In this document: positions 11,760 through 18,961 of the stretch, in pieces
How the letters are laid out: each line of letters starts with the position of its first letter
Position numbering within the stretch: position 1 is the stretch's first letter
Source: Micromonospora sp. WMMD980
GTDB taxonomy: Bacteria; Actinomycetota; Actinomycetes; Mycobacteriales; Micromonosporaceae
DNA length: 64,000 bases
Assembly: GCF_029626035.1 (NCBI RefSeq)
Contig: NZ_JARUBE010000003.1
Span: 6,634,001 to 6,698,000 of the forward strand
Direction: 5' to 3'
Translations under genes and position numbers: made by a program
Notes under the pieces: generated by a model
Database searches by the model: none
Seen by the model: the letters and a program-made list of their open reading frames with translations, nothing else
Told to the model about the DNA's origin: nothing

Positions 11760-12896
11760 GTGGGTAAGGGCGGCACGGATCGCGGCAAGCGGTCCATGTG
11801 GCGTGGCGTGCCCCGGTGGGCCCGGGTCTGCACCATCCTCGGCATCGTCATGGTGGTGCTCAGCGGCTCGGTGCTGGTGGGCTACCACACGCTCGTCGCG
11901 CGCTACGAGGGAGCGGTCGGCAAGGGCGACCTCTTCGGCGACCAGGCCGCCGGCGCCACCGAGAAGAAGAGCGACATCAAGGGACCGCTCAACATCCTGC
12001 TGGTCGGCATCGACCCCCGCAACCCGAGGACCCGGCCGCTCTCCGACTCGATCATGATTCTGCACGTGCCGGCCGGCATGGACCGCGCCTATCTCTTCTC
12101 GCTCCCGCGTGACCTGCGGGTCGAGATCCCGGCCTTTCCCAAGGCCGACTACCGCGGCGGGACCGACCGGATCAACGCCGCCATGTCGCACGGCAGCAAC
12201 GTGCCGGGCAAGGACCCGAGCGCCGCCCAGGGCTTCGAGCTGCTCGCCAGGACGGTCCAGGGGGTCACCGGCATCAAGCGTTTCGACGCCGGCGCGATCA
12301 TCAACTTCAGCGGGTTCAAGAAGATCGTCGACGCCATGGGCGGCGTCGACATGTACATCGAGCGCGATGTGAAGTCCGAACACCTCAAGCCGGACGGCAC
12401 GGCGCGCCAGCTCCGGCCCGGGGGCGGGGGCTACCTCGGCCCACAGGCCCGCTACGAGAAGGGCAACGCCCACCTCAACGGCTGGCAGGCGCTGGACTAT
12501 GTCCGGCAGCGCTACCCGAAGAACGGCGTGCCGGACGCGGACTACGGCCGGCAGCGGCACCAGCAGCAGTTCGTCAAGGCGATGGTGAGTCAGGCGTTCA
12601 GCGCGGACGTGGTGACCAACCCGGTCAAGCTGGACCGGGTGCTGCGCGCGGCCGGGCAGTCGCTGATCTTCAACGGCCGGGGCAACAGCGTTGTCGACTT
12701 CGGGCTCGCGCTGAAGGACATCCGTCCCGACGCGATCGAGACGATCAAGTTGCCGGGCGCGCCGATCGGTCAGGGCAGCGCCTACCGGGGCGAGGAACTG
12801 CTCGCCCCGTCCGACGACTTCTTCGCCGCGCTGCGCTCCGACCAGTTGGACGGCTTCCTGCTGGAGCACCCCGACTTCAAGCAGAAGACCCAGTAG
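11760..12896 (+). CDS. LytR-CpsA-Psr family glycopolymer transferase
   Basis: LCP proteins transfer teichoic acid, arabinogalactan or related polymers from a lipid carrier to peptidoglycan outside the cell. The 378-residue product has a short basic N-terminus, one membrane helix (about 22-43), and an LCP domain. The domain shows LLVGIDPRNPRTRPLSDSIMI, SLPRDLRVEIP, DRINAAM, GVDMYIE and HLNGWQALDYVRQR, including the conserved Asp and Arg residues that bind the pyrophosphate. GTG 11760 is chosen because GGAG lies 6 nt upstream; the frame is open further back to TTG 11691. The gene sits between atpD and atpC in the same direction, an unusual place. The polymer it transfers is unknown. Confidence 0.88.
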   Translation: MGKGGTDRGKRSMWRGVPRWARVCTILGIVMVVLSGSVLVGYHTLVARYEGAVGKGDLFGDQAAGATEKKSDIKGPLNILLVGIDPRNPRTRPLSDSIMILHVPAGMDRAYLFSLPRDLRVEIPAFPKADYRGGTDRINAAMSHGSNVPGKDPSAAQGFELLARTVQGVTGIKRFDAGAIINFSGFKKIVDAMGGVDMYIERDVKSEHLKPDGTARQLRPGGGGYLGPQARYEKGNAHLNGWQALDYVRQRYPKNGVPDADYGRQRHQQQFVKAMVSQAFSADVVTNPVKLDRVLRAAGQSLIFNGRGNSVVDFGLALKDIRPDAIETIKLPGAPIGQGSAYRGEELLAPSDDFFAALRSDQLDGFLLEHPDFKQKTQ

Positions 12897-12942
12897 CCTG
12901 AGCGAGGTGCGGGACGTCGTGGTCCGGCTCTCACCACCCGCC

Positions 12943-12972
12943 TTGGGTGGGCGACGAGCGCGCGACTAGACT
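12943..12972 (+). promoter_or_regulatory. Candidate promoter for atpC
   Basis: TTGGGT (12943-12948) and TAGACT (12967-12972) are separated by 18 bp and lie about 30 nt before the atpC ribosome-binding site. This would let atpC be expressed apart from the rest of the ATP synthase operon. Confidence 0.45.
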
Positions 12973-13005
12973 TTCGGCAATCCGCCGCCGCAGCAAGGAG
13001 ACAGC

Positions 13006-13284
13006 GTGGCACAGCAGCTTCACGTCGAGCTCGTAGCCGTCGAGGAGAAGGTCTGGACCGGTGAGGCCGAGATGGTCGTCGCCCGGACGACCGAGGGTGA
13101 GCTCGGTGTGCTGCCGGGGCACGCGCCGTTGCTCGGCCAGCTCGCGGAGCCCAGCCAGGTCCGCATCAAGCAGGCCGGCGGGCAGCAGGTCGCCTACGAC
13201 GTCGCCGGCGGCTTCCTGTCGGTGACCGGCGAGGGCGTGACCGTCCTGGCCGAGAGCGCCACCCCGGCCACTCCGGCCCGCTGA
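13006..13284 (+). CDS. atpC: ATP synthase F1 subunit epsilon
   Basis: The epsilon subunit joins gamma to the c-ring and can brake ATP hydrolysis. The 92-residue product is only the N-terminal beta-sandwich, with HVELVAVEEKVWTGEAEMVVARTTEGELGVLPGHAPLLGQL as its core. The C-terminal helical hairpin found in E. coli epsilon is almost absent, as in other short actinobacterial forms. GTG 13006 follows AAGGAG. It is separated from atpD by 1.5 kb holding a terminator and an LCP gene, and a TAGACT promoter-like site lies just upstream. The DUF2550 gene follows after 12 nt. Confidence 0.93.
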   Translation: MAQQLHVELVAVEEKVWTGEAEMVVARTTEGELGVLPGHAPLLGQLAEPSQVRIKQAGGQQVAYDVAGGFLSVTGEGVTVLAESATPATPAR

Positions 13285-13296
13285 GCCGACCCGCCG

Positions 13297-13752
13297 ATGG
13301 AGATCGTGGAAGGGATCGGAATCGGCGTCGCGGTCGTCCTCGTCGCGCTCCTGATCCTCTTCATCCGGCGGGCCCTGTTCACCCGTAGCGGGGGCATCAT
13401 CCGGCTGAGCGTTCGGGTGACCACCATGCTCGACGGGCGCGGCTGGTCGCCCGGCTTCGGTCGCTTCGCCGGCGACCAGCTCCGCTGGTACCGCATGTTC
13501 AGCTTCGCGTTGCGCCCCAAGCGGGTCCTCTCCCGCAAGGGGCTGGCCGTGGAGCGTCGGCGGCTGCCCGAGGGGCAGGAGCGCCTGTCCATGCCGGCCG
13601 ACTGGGTGATCCTGCGCTGCACCAGCGACCATGCTCCGGTCGAGATCGCCATGGCGCGGTCCACGGTGACCGGCTTCCTCTCCTGGCTCGAGGCCGCCCC
13701 TCCGGGGGCGGTCTCGCCGCGTATGGCCTCCCAGGACTGGCCCGCCGCCTGA
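13297..13752 (+). CDS. DUF2550 family membrane protein
   Basis: The 151-residue protein has one N-terminal membrane helix (about 5-26, GIGVAVVLVALLILF) and a cytoplasmic domain with the conserved WYRMFSFALRPKRVLSR stretch and a C-terminal VTGFLSWLEAAPPG motif. This is the DUF2550 family, which follows atpC in many actinobacteria, including mycobacteria. Its function is unknown. The 12-nt gap to atpC suggests one transcript. Confidence 0.85.
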   Translation: MEIVEGIGIGVAVVLVALLILFIRRALFTRSGGIIRLSVRVTTMLDGRGWSPGFGRFAGDQLRWYRMFSFALRPKRVLSRKGLAVERRRLPEGQERLSMPADWVILRCTSDHAPVEIAMARSTVTGFLSWLEAAPPGAVSPRMASQDWPAA

Positions 13753-13898
13753 CCCCCCTCGCGTCGATCGGGTAGTTGCCGCCCCGCCGCACCCCAACGG
13801 GCCCGGCCTCTCGCACCTGCAAGACCGGCGATGCGGGGCTGGTCCGCTCGGCGGGGATCTACCGGTTCCGGCCACTCGGCGGCGGGAGCCCGCGGAGC

Positions 13899-14085
13899 TT
13901 GACACCCCAGGATGTTCCAGTCACGCCTCGACGCGCTGGTGGGGTGGAACGCGGTGGGTGTCAGCCAGGAACTGTGACACCCATGGCGCTCCAGTGATGC
14001 CTCGGTGGGCCGGTGGGTGGAACGTGGTGGGTGTCTCCGGGGCTGGGATGCACCCATGGTGTGCCACTCGGCGGGCCGGACCGGG
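13899..14085. repeat. Tandem imperfect repeats, period about 74-78 bp
   Basis: The segment beginning CCAGTCACGCCTCG at 13917 recurs as CCAGTGATGCCTCG at 13991, with about 39 of 50 positions equal. A third partial copy begins near 14049. Each unit contains GGTGGGTGGAAC-like and GACACCCATGG-like parts that can form short hairpins. GGTGGGTGGAAC also occurs in the repeats at 50.6 and 55.3 kb. Confidence 0.65.
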
Positions 14086-14184
14086 CGGGGTGGTGCGGTG
14101 GTATCTGCCTGGCTGGGTGGGATGTCTGGTTCGGTGGTGGTGGGTGGCACGCTGGCGGCGGAATCGTCGGCGGGGGCGGGGCGT

Positions 14185-14277
14185 TGTAACCGGGTGAACG
14201 ACCGAGGAAGGCAAGCGCACCCCGCGCCAGCCGACCCGCAGGCCCCCGGGAATGACGGTGGCCGCCCGGTCGTTACA
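14185..14277 (+). promoter_or_regulatory. Candidate structured leader RNA before the transglycosylase-like gene
   Basis: TGTAAC (14185-14190) pairs with GTTACA (14272-14277), and CGGG (14191-14194) pairs with CCCG (14265-14268). Together they close a roughly 90-nt GC-rich domain 140 nt before the start codon. Leaders of actinobacterial resuscitation-factor and cell-wall lytic genes often hold c-di-AMP (ydaO) riboswitches. The part AGCCGACCCGCAGGC only loosely resembles that element, so the identity is open. Confidence 0.3.
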
Positions 14278-14415
14278 CACACTCCCGGCACCGCGACGAG
14301 CCCCCCGCGCTCCGCGAGCACGCCGGAACCCTCCTTGATCTTATGAGCGCCTGACGGTGCCCACACCCCGCGTCCCCCGCGGAGGGTGTGTTGACCCCCG
14401 AATGGAGCCCCCCTC

Positions 14416-14968
14416 ATGAACACGATCCTGCGGAAGAGCATTCTGGGTGTTGCTGGTCTGGCCTTCACCGGTGGTGTGTTCGCCGGTCCGATCGCCGCCC
14501 ACGCCGACACCCCCGCCCACGCCGCCGCCAAGCCGGTGACGGCCGCGGCGGTGCAGGGTGAGCAGTCCACCATCGGCCTGAACGACGAGCAGACCGCTAA
14601 CGTCAAGGCGATCATCGCGGCGACGAAGAAGGCCGGGCTGCCCGAGCGGGGCCGCGGTCGTCTCGATCGCCACCGCCCTGCAGGAGTCGAAGCTGGAGAA
14701 CCTCGGCCACCTCGGCGACCGCAATGACCACGACTCGCTGGGCCTGTTCCAGCAGCGCCCGTCGAGCGGGTGGGGCAGCCCGGAGCAGATCACCGACCCC
14801 GAGTACTCCACCCTGGCTTTCCTCAAGGGGCTGAAGCAGGTCGACGGCTGGCAGGACATGCCCCTCACCCAGGCCGCCCAGACCGTCCAGGTCAGCGCGT
14901 ACCCGGACGCCTACGCGCAGTGGGAGAAGCAGGCCACCGACCTCGTCAACCAGCACTGGACCAAGTAA
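14416..14968 (+). pseudogene. Secreted transglycosylase-like protein, frameshifted
   Basis: The ATG at 14416 opens a signal peptide (hydrophobic core about residues 9-24, cleavage after AAHA). The frame breaks in a GGGG run at 14648-14651. Removing one G gives a continuous 183-residue protein ending at TAA 14966. The restored second half contains ATALQESKLENLGHLGDRND followed by DSLGLFQQRP and SGWG, the lysozyme/lytic-transglycosylase-like signature found in many small secreted actinobacterial proteins. It would act on peptidoglycan outside the cell. The intact coding pattern on both sides suggests either a very recent mutation or a base-call error. A terminator follows 10 nt after the stop. 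Confidence 0.8.
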
Positions 14969-14978
14969 GCAGCACCAC

Positions 14979-15015
14979 GAAGGCCGGCACCCCGAACCAC
15001 GGGGTGCCGGCCTTC
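14979..15015 (+). terminator. Hairpin terminator after the secreted protein gene
   Basis: GAAGGCCGGCACCCC at 14979-14993 pairs perfectly with 15001-15015, loop 7 nt. It resembles the atpD terminator (ACCACGAAGGCCG start). The methyltransferase gene on the other strand ends just beyond it, so it may serve both. Confidence 0.8.
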
Positions 15016-15021
15016 AGCGGC

Positions 15022-15636
15022 TCACCGGCCGGCGACAGTGGTAGACCAGGGCCGGCGGCAGTGGTAGACCAGGGCCGGCGGCAGGTTGGCCCAGACCGTC
15101 CGCCCGATCGTCACCTCCTCGAACGACCCGTTCAGCAGTCGCCGGAAGCGGCGGGCGGGCCGGGTCGTCGACGCGTGCCGGTACGCGAATGTGGTGAACG
15201 CCCCGCCCGGCCGGAGCGACCGCAGCACCGCGTCGAGGACGGCGATCTGCCGCCCGCCGCCGAACGCCGCCCAGGGCAGTCCGCTCACCACGACGTCGGC
15301 GGGCGGCAGGTGCCGGTCGGCGAGCACCCGGTCGAGGGTCGCGGCGTCGGCGCGTACCACGTCCACGGCCGGGTGCCGGCGGGCCAGGGCGGCGGCGAAG
15401 GTCGGGTTGAGTTCGACCGCCAGGTGGTGCCCGCGTCCGGCCAGCCGCCGCTGGACGGCCCGGGTGAACGCGCCGGTGCCGGGGCCGAGTTCCACCACCA
15501 GCGGATGCCCGGTGCGGGGCACGGCGGCGGTGATGTCTCGGGCGAGGACCGTTCCGCTGGGCAGCACCGCGTCGGTGGCGAACGGGTGGCGGGCGAACTG
15601 GCCGAGGAAGGCGGGAGCGTCGCTGATCACGTCCAT
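15022..15636 (-). CDS. SAM-dependent methyltransferase (phospholipid N-methyltransferase / RrmA-like)
   Basis: The 204-residue protein has the class I SAM-binding motif VVELGPGTGAFT (about 46-57), an acidic residue at the end of strand 2 (AVELNP), and VVVSGLPWAAFG in the position of the catalytic NPPY-like motif. This pattern is shared by PmtA-type phospholipid methyltransferases and rRNA adenine dimethyltransferase relatives, and the substrate cannot be told. The last residues (WSTTVAGR) come from a 23-bp tandem duplication at 15038-15083. With one repeat copy the protein would end in VSR at 15014. ATG 15636 is used, with no clear ribosome-binding site. Confidence 0.8.
   Translation of the reverse strand: MDVISDAPAFLGQFARHPFATDAVLPSGTVLARDITAAVPRTGHPLVVELGPGTGAFTRAVQRRLAGRGHHLAVELNPTFAAALARRHPAVDVVRADAATLDRVLADRHLPPADVVVSGLPWAAFGGGRQIAVLDAVLRSLRPGGAFTTFAYRHASTTRPARRFRRLLNGSFEEVTIGRTVWANLPPALVYHCRRPWSTTVAGR
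15038..15083. repeat. Exact 23-bp tandem duplication in the methyltransferase 3' end
   Basis: The 23-nt unit GTGGTAGACCAGGG... occurs twice in direct contact (15038-15060 and 15061-15083). Since 23 is not a multiple of 3, the duplication shifts the reading frame of the last codons on the minus strand. Confidence 0.9.
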
Positions 15637-15759
15637 CGACGCTAGGCGGGCGGCGGCCGCGCGGATCTCGTGCGGCGAGCCGGTACACCGGCCAGTCGGA
15701 GGAGGGGCACCGGCTTGAGGGAGGGTCGTCCGGTCCGCCCGGATCCGTATGGTGGCCGG

Positions 15760-16935
15760 GTGGGCAGCGGGCGGTGGATTCGGTGGCCCGAGCTGCTGCT
15801 CGGGTTCGGCACGGCCGCCCTGGGGTTGATCGGCACCCGCATCGTCATCCCCGGCATTCCCCGCGAGACGTGGGCCGGGGTCTTCGCGGTGCTCGCCGGC
15901 CTCGCGCTGGTGGGTGTGCGGCGGTGGCCGTGGCCAGTGCTGCTGTTCACGTCGGCGGTGCTGATCGTTGCCGACGCGGTGACGGTGACCGGCGCGGACA
16001 CCGCCCAGTTCGCCGCCGCGGTCGCGTTGGGCTACGTCGCGTACCGGTCGGGCTGGGTCGGCACCGCCGTCGGGTACGTGTTGCTTCTGACGGCGACGCT
16101 GCTCAACGTGATCGACCCGGGCAACACGGAGGTCCTGCGCGGTGGTGTCGGGGTGCTGCGGGCGGTGATGCTCGCCGGGGTCGCCGCCGCGCCGGTGGCC
16201 TTCGGCCGCTACCTCGGCGGGGTACGTCAGGCCGCGGCCGCGGCCGAGGAGCGGGCCCGGGAGGCGGAGGAGCGACGCGCGGCCGAGGCGCGGATGGTGC
16301 GGCTGACCGAGCGGACCGCCATCGCCCGGGACCTGCACGACATCGTCGCCCACCACGTCGCGGCGATCGCCCTGCGCGCCGGCGCGGCCCGGTACGCGGT
16401 GCAGCACACCGGGCGCCCCGAGGAGGCGGTGCTGGCGCTCGGGGAGCTGCGGGACACCGCCGGGCAGGTGCTGGACGAGCTGCGCGACCTGTTGGAGGTG
16501 CTCCGCGACCCGGACGCGGTGGACCCGGCGGAGTCGCAGGTCGAGCCGGAGCAGGTGATCCGGGACGCGGCCCGCCGGGTCCGGGAGGCCGGGCTGGCGG
16601 TGCAGGTGCGCATGCCGGGGGCGCTGCACCGGGTGCCGTTGGTGGTCGGGACCACGGCGGCCCGGGTGGTCCAGGAGGCGTTGACCAACAGCCTGAAGCA
16701 CGCCGGGCCGGGCACGATCGTCTCGGTCGACGTCGAGGTGGCCGGCGGCGCCCTGCTGGTCGAGGTGCTGGACAGCGGCCCGGCCCGCCCGCGTACCCGG
16801 TTGCCCGCCTCCGGACACGGTCTGCGGGGGATGCGGGAGCGGGTCGGCCTGCTGGGTGGCACGCTCGTCGCGGGCGCCACCGACGGAGGCGGCTGGCGGG
16901 TGCGGGTTCGGCTGCCGATCAGGGAGAACGAATGA
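15760..16935 (+). CDS. Two-component sensor histidine kinase (HisKA_3, NarL-type system)
   Basis: A membrane sensor kinase of 391 residues. The N-terminal part has five hydrophobic segments (about residues 6-145), then a short coiled coil. The HisKA_3 dimerisation domain contains the phosphoacceptor histidine in AIARDLHDIVAHHV (about residue 195). The HATPase domain has the N-box VVQEALTNSLKHA and a G-box GHGLRGMRERV. GTG 15760 is preferred over earlier starts because TATGGT lies 6 nt before it, which fits a leaderless message. ATGA overlap couples it to the response regulator. The signal is unknown. Confidence 0.92.
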   Translation: MGSGRWIRWPELLLGFGTAALGLIGTRIVIPGIPRETWAGVFAVLAGLALVGVRRWPWPVLLFTSAVLIVADAVTVTGADTAQFAAAVALGYVAYRSGWVGTAVGYVLLLTATLLNVIDPGNTEVLRGGVGVLRAVMLAGVAAAPVAFGRYLGGVRQAAAAAEERAREAEERRAAEARMVRLTERTAIARDLHDIVAHHVAAIALRAGAARYAVQHTGRPEEAVLALGELRDTAGQVLDELRDLLEVLRDPDAVDPAESQVEPEQVIRDAARRVREAGLAVQVRMPGALHRVPLVVGTTAARVVQEALTNSLKHAGPGTIVSVDVEVAGGALLVEVLDSGPARPRTRLPASGHGLRGMRERVGLLGGTLVAGATDGGGWRVRVRLPIRENE

Positions 16936-17624
16936 TCAGGGTGCTGGTGGTCGACGACCAGGCGCTCGTCCGGGCCGGGGTGGCCCTGGTGCTGCGGACG
17001 GCGGGTGGGTTCGAGGTGGTGGGCGAGGCGGGCGACGGCCACGAGGCGGTCCGGCTCGCCGAGCGGCTGCGGCCGGACGTGATCCTGATGGACCTGCGGA
17101 TGCCCCGGCTGGACGGCATCGAGGCGACCCGGCGGATCCTGCGGCAGCAACCGGCGGCCCGGGTGCTGGTGCTGACCACGTTCGCCGACGACGTCAACGT
17201 CTACGGCGCGCTGGGCGCCGGCGCCCAGGGCTACCTGGTGAAGGATGGCGCTCCCGAGGAGTTGGTGGACGCCGTGCGGCGGGCGGCCCGGGGTGAGCCG
17301 CTGCTCGCGCCGTCGGTGCTGGCGCGCGTGCTGCGCCGGGCGCTGACCGCCCACGACCGGGACCGGGCCACCGACCCGGCCGCCGCCGGGCTCGGTCAGC
17401 TCAGCCCGCGCGAGCGGGAGGTGCTGGCGCTGGTCGGCGCGGGCCTGTCGAACGCCGAGATCGGGGCCCGGCTGCACCTCGGGGTGACCACCGTCAAGAC
17501 GCACGTCTCGGCCGCCATGGAGAAGCTGGAACTGCGCAACCGGGTCCAGGCCGCGGTGGTGGCGCACCGGCTCGGCCTGGTCGACGACGGGTTCAACCCG
17601 GTGCCGGGTCCGGGGGGACCCTAG
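16932..17624 (+). CDS. Response regulator, NarL/FixJ (LuxR-type HTH) family
   Basis: The 230-residue regulator has a receiver domain with the acidic pair DD at 8-9, the phosphoacceptor Asp in ILMDLRMP (about residue 54), the T in VLTTF and the K in YLVKDG. It ends in a LuxR-type helix-turn-helix (LSPREREVLALVGAGLSNAEIGARL, about 158-182, then TTVKTHV). It is the partner of the kinase it overlaps by 4 nt. Target genes are not evident; the nearest is the DedA gene 80 nt downstream. Confidence 0.93.
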   Translation: MIRVLVVDDQALVRAGVALVLRTAGGFEVVGEAGDGHEAVRLAERLRPDVILMDLRMPRLDGIEATRRILRQQPAARVLVLTTFADDVNVYGALGAGAQGYLVKDGAPEELVDAVRRAARGEPLLAPSVLARVLRRALTAHDRDRATDPAAAGLGQLSPREREVLALVGAGLSNAEIGARLHLGVTTVKTHVSAAMEKLELRNRVQAAVVAHRLGLVDDGFNPVPGPGGP

Positions 17625-17704
17625 GGCGGCGGGCGGCCACTCGGAGGACCCGCCCCGGCCACGGGCAGGACGTCACCGTCCCGCCCGGGCGCGACGCTGG
17701 GAGC

Positions 17705-18430
17705 ATGACCTTCCTGGACTCCGTGGTGGACCGGCTCGACGCGCTGCCGCCGAACCTCGTGCTGCTGGTCGCGGCGGTGCTGGCCGGCGAGGTGGGGCTG
17801 CTGGTCGGCGTGGTGCTGCCGGCGGCGACCACCATGCTGACGGTCGGGTTGCTGGCCCGCGCCGGCCACGTCGACCTGGGAGTCGCACTGGCGGTGACGA
17901 CCGCAGCCGCGTTCGTCGGCGACCAGTTCGGCTACCTGGAGGGGCGGCTGCTGGGTCCCCGGCTCCGCCGGGGGGCGTTGGGCCGGTGGGTGGGGGAGCG
18001 GCGCTGGCAGTGGGCCGAGGACCTGGTCGCCGCCCGCGGCGGGACCGCGGTGCTGCTCGGCCGCTGGACCGCGTTCGCCCGCACGCTGGTGCCCCGGGTG
18101 GCCGGCGCGGCCGGGCTGCCGTACCGCCGGTTCGTGCTCGCCGACGGCGCGGCGGTGGCGGTCTGGGTGCCCGGCACGGTGCTGGTCGGCTGGGCCGCCG
18201 GCGGCCTGCCGTCCGGGCTGCCGGCCGCCGCCGGGGTGGCGGTGGTGGCGGCGGTCGCCCTCGCGGCCGGGTTCCGGCGCCTCCGGGTACGCCGACGGCG
18301 CGCCGCCCGCCGGGCCTGCGCGGGTCCGGTCCCGGCCCGCCTCCGGCCGGTCCGTCGCCCGGCCGGTGCGCGACGCCCGGGCGAGGGCCGGACCGCCCCC
18401 GTCCGGCGCGGCGCGGCCGACCGGTGCTGA
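17705..18430 (+). CDS. DedA family membrane protein
   Basis: The 241-residue protein has the DedA/SNARE-associated pattern. It starts with an N-terminal amphipathic helix and a re-entrant hydrophobic part, then GDQFGYLEGRLLGPRL, a segment with GRWTAFARTLVPRVAGAAGLPYRRF (conserved Arg and Pro), and two further membrane helices. The family includes lipid scramblase or flippase-type proteins such as UptA/PopT for undecaprenyl phosphate. The last 45 residues are very basic, Arg/Pro-rich and without similarity that I recognise. The stop codon lies in the left arm of a 15-bp inverted repeat. Confidence 0.83.
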   Translation: MTFLDSVVDRLDALPPNLVLLVAAVLAGEVGLLVGVVLPAATTMLTVGLLARAGHVDLGVALAVTTAAAFVGDQFGYLEGRLLGPRLRRGALGRWVGERRWQWAEDLVAARGGTAVLLGRWTAFARTLVPRVAGAAGLPYRRFVLADGAAVAVWVPGTVLVGWAAGGLPSGLPAAAGVAVVAAVALAAGFRRLRVRRRRAARRACAGPVPARLRPVRRPAGARRPGEGRTAPVRRGAADRC

Positions 18431-18526
18431 CCCCGCGTCTCAGCCGGCACCGGCGGCACCGGTCGAACGACCGGAGCAGGTCGGCCGGGGTCAGCACCGG
18501 TCGAACGACCGAGACAGGTCGGCCGG
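18420..18526. repeat. 15-bp inverted repeat enclosing 32-bp direct repeats
   Basis: ACCGGTGCTGACCCC at 18420-18434 is repeated inverted at 18487-18501. Two 32-bp direct repeats (18457-18488 and 18495-18526, 2-3 differences) each hold the small dyad CGGTCGAACGACCG. The region separates the convergent DedA and VOC genes and could be a terminator or a protein-binding site. Confidence 0.7.
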
Positions 18527-18566
18527 CTGCCCGGCACGGCCGGAGGCGGCTGCCCCCGACCGCCGC

Positions 18567-18941
18567 TCAGCCGGTCTCGGCAACCAGTTCGACCTCGTAC
18601 CCCTGGTTGTCGGTGAGATAGGCGGCGTAGCTGTCCGGGCCGCCGGCGTGCGGGTGCCGGTCGCCGAAGAGCAGCGCCCAGCCGTGCGCCGGGGCGGCGG
18701 CGGTCAGGCGGTCGACGGCGGCCGGTGGACCGGCGTGGAAGGCCAGGTGGTTGAGGCCCGGCGCGCACCGGTCGTGGGCCCGGCCGGTGAGCGCCGGCGA
18801 CTCCTCCAGCACCAGGTAGGTGGGCCCGTGCCGCCAGGAGACGCCGGCCGGCCAGTCCTGGTACGGCGTCCAGCCCAACTCGCCGAGAAGCCAGCCCCAG
18901 GCACGTCTGGCCGCCGCCAGGTCGGGTACCCACACCTCCAC
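18567..18941 (-). CDS. VOC (glyoxalase/dioxygenase superfamily) protein
   Basis: A 124-residue protein of two beta-alpha-beta-beta-beta modules typical of the vicinal oxygen chelate superfamily, with GLNHLAFHAG in the middle and GYEVELVA at the end (terminal Glu ligand). Reaction unknown. The annotated GTG at 18941 removes the expected first strand start. The codons just before it read L-T-V-G-G-L-H-H, which fits the family's metal-binding first strand. Translation may therefore begin at the non-standard CTG at 18965, which overlaps the TGA of the adenosyltransferase gene. The two genes look coupled. Confidence 0.7.
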   Translation of the reverse strand: MEVWVPDLAAARRAWGWLLGELGWTPYQDWPAGVSWRHGPTYLVLEESPALTGRAHDRCAPGLNHLAFHAGPPAAVDRLTAAAPAHGWALLFGDRHPHAGGPDSYAAYLTDNQGYEVELVAETG

Positions 18942-18961
18942 GTGGTGCAGGCCGCCGACGG

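Larger units (their letters stand above)
13753..14415. other. Gene-free stretch with tandem repeats and a structured leader
   Basis: About 660 bp without a credible gene. The first 145 bp show nothing I can name. Tandem imperfect repeats occupy 13899-14085, and a closed stem structure lies at 14185-14277. The last 135 bp are probably promoter and leader of the secreted protein gene at 14416; they contain the small dyad ACACCCCGCG/CGCGGAGGGTGTG around 14370-14391. Confidence 0.6.

Noticed and set aside
13899..14085. CRISPR array
   Set aside because: The repeats are imperfect, long and without unique spacers, and no cas genes are present.
14185..14277. Firm call of a c-di-AMP riboswitch
   Set aside because: The GGGGTGAAT-type core of the ydaO class is not visible, so it is listed only as a structured leader of unknown type.
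15022..16818. Extended minus-strand frame covering the methyltransferase and the histidine kinase region
   Set aside because: Only the part after ATG 15636 has methyltransferase features; the rest is antisense to the kinase.
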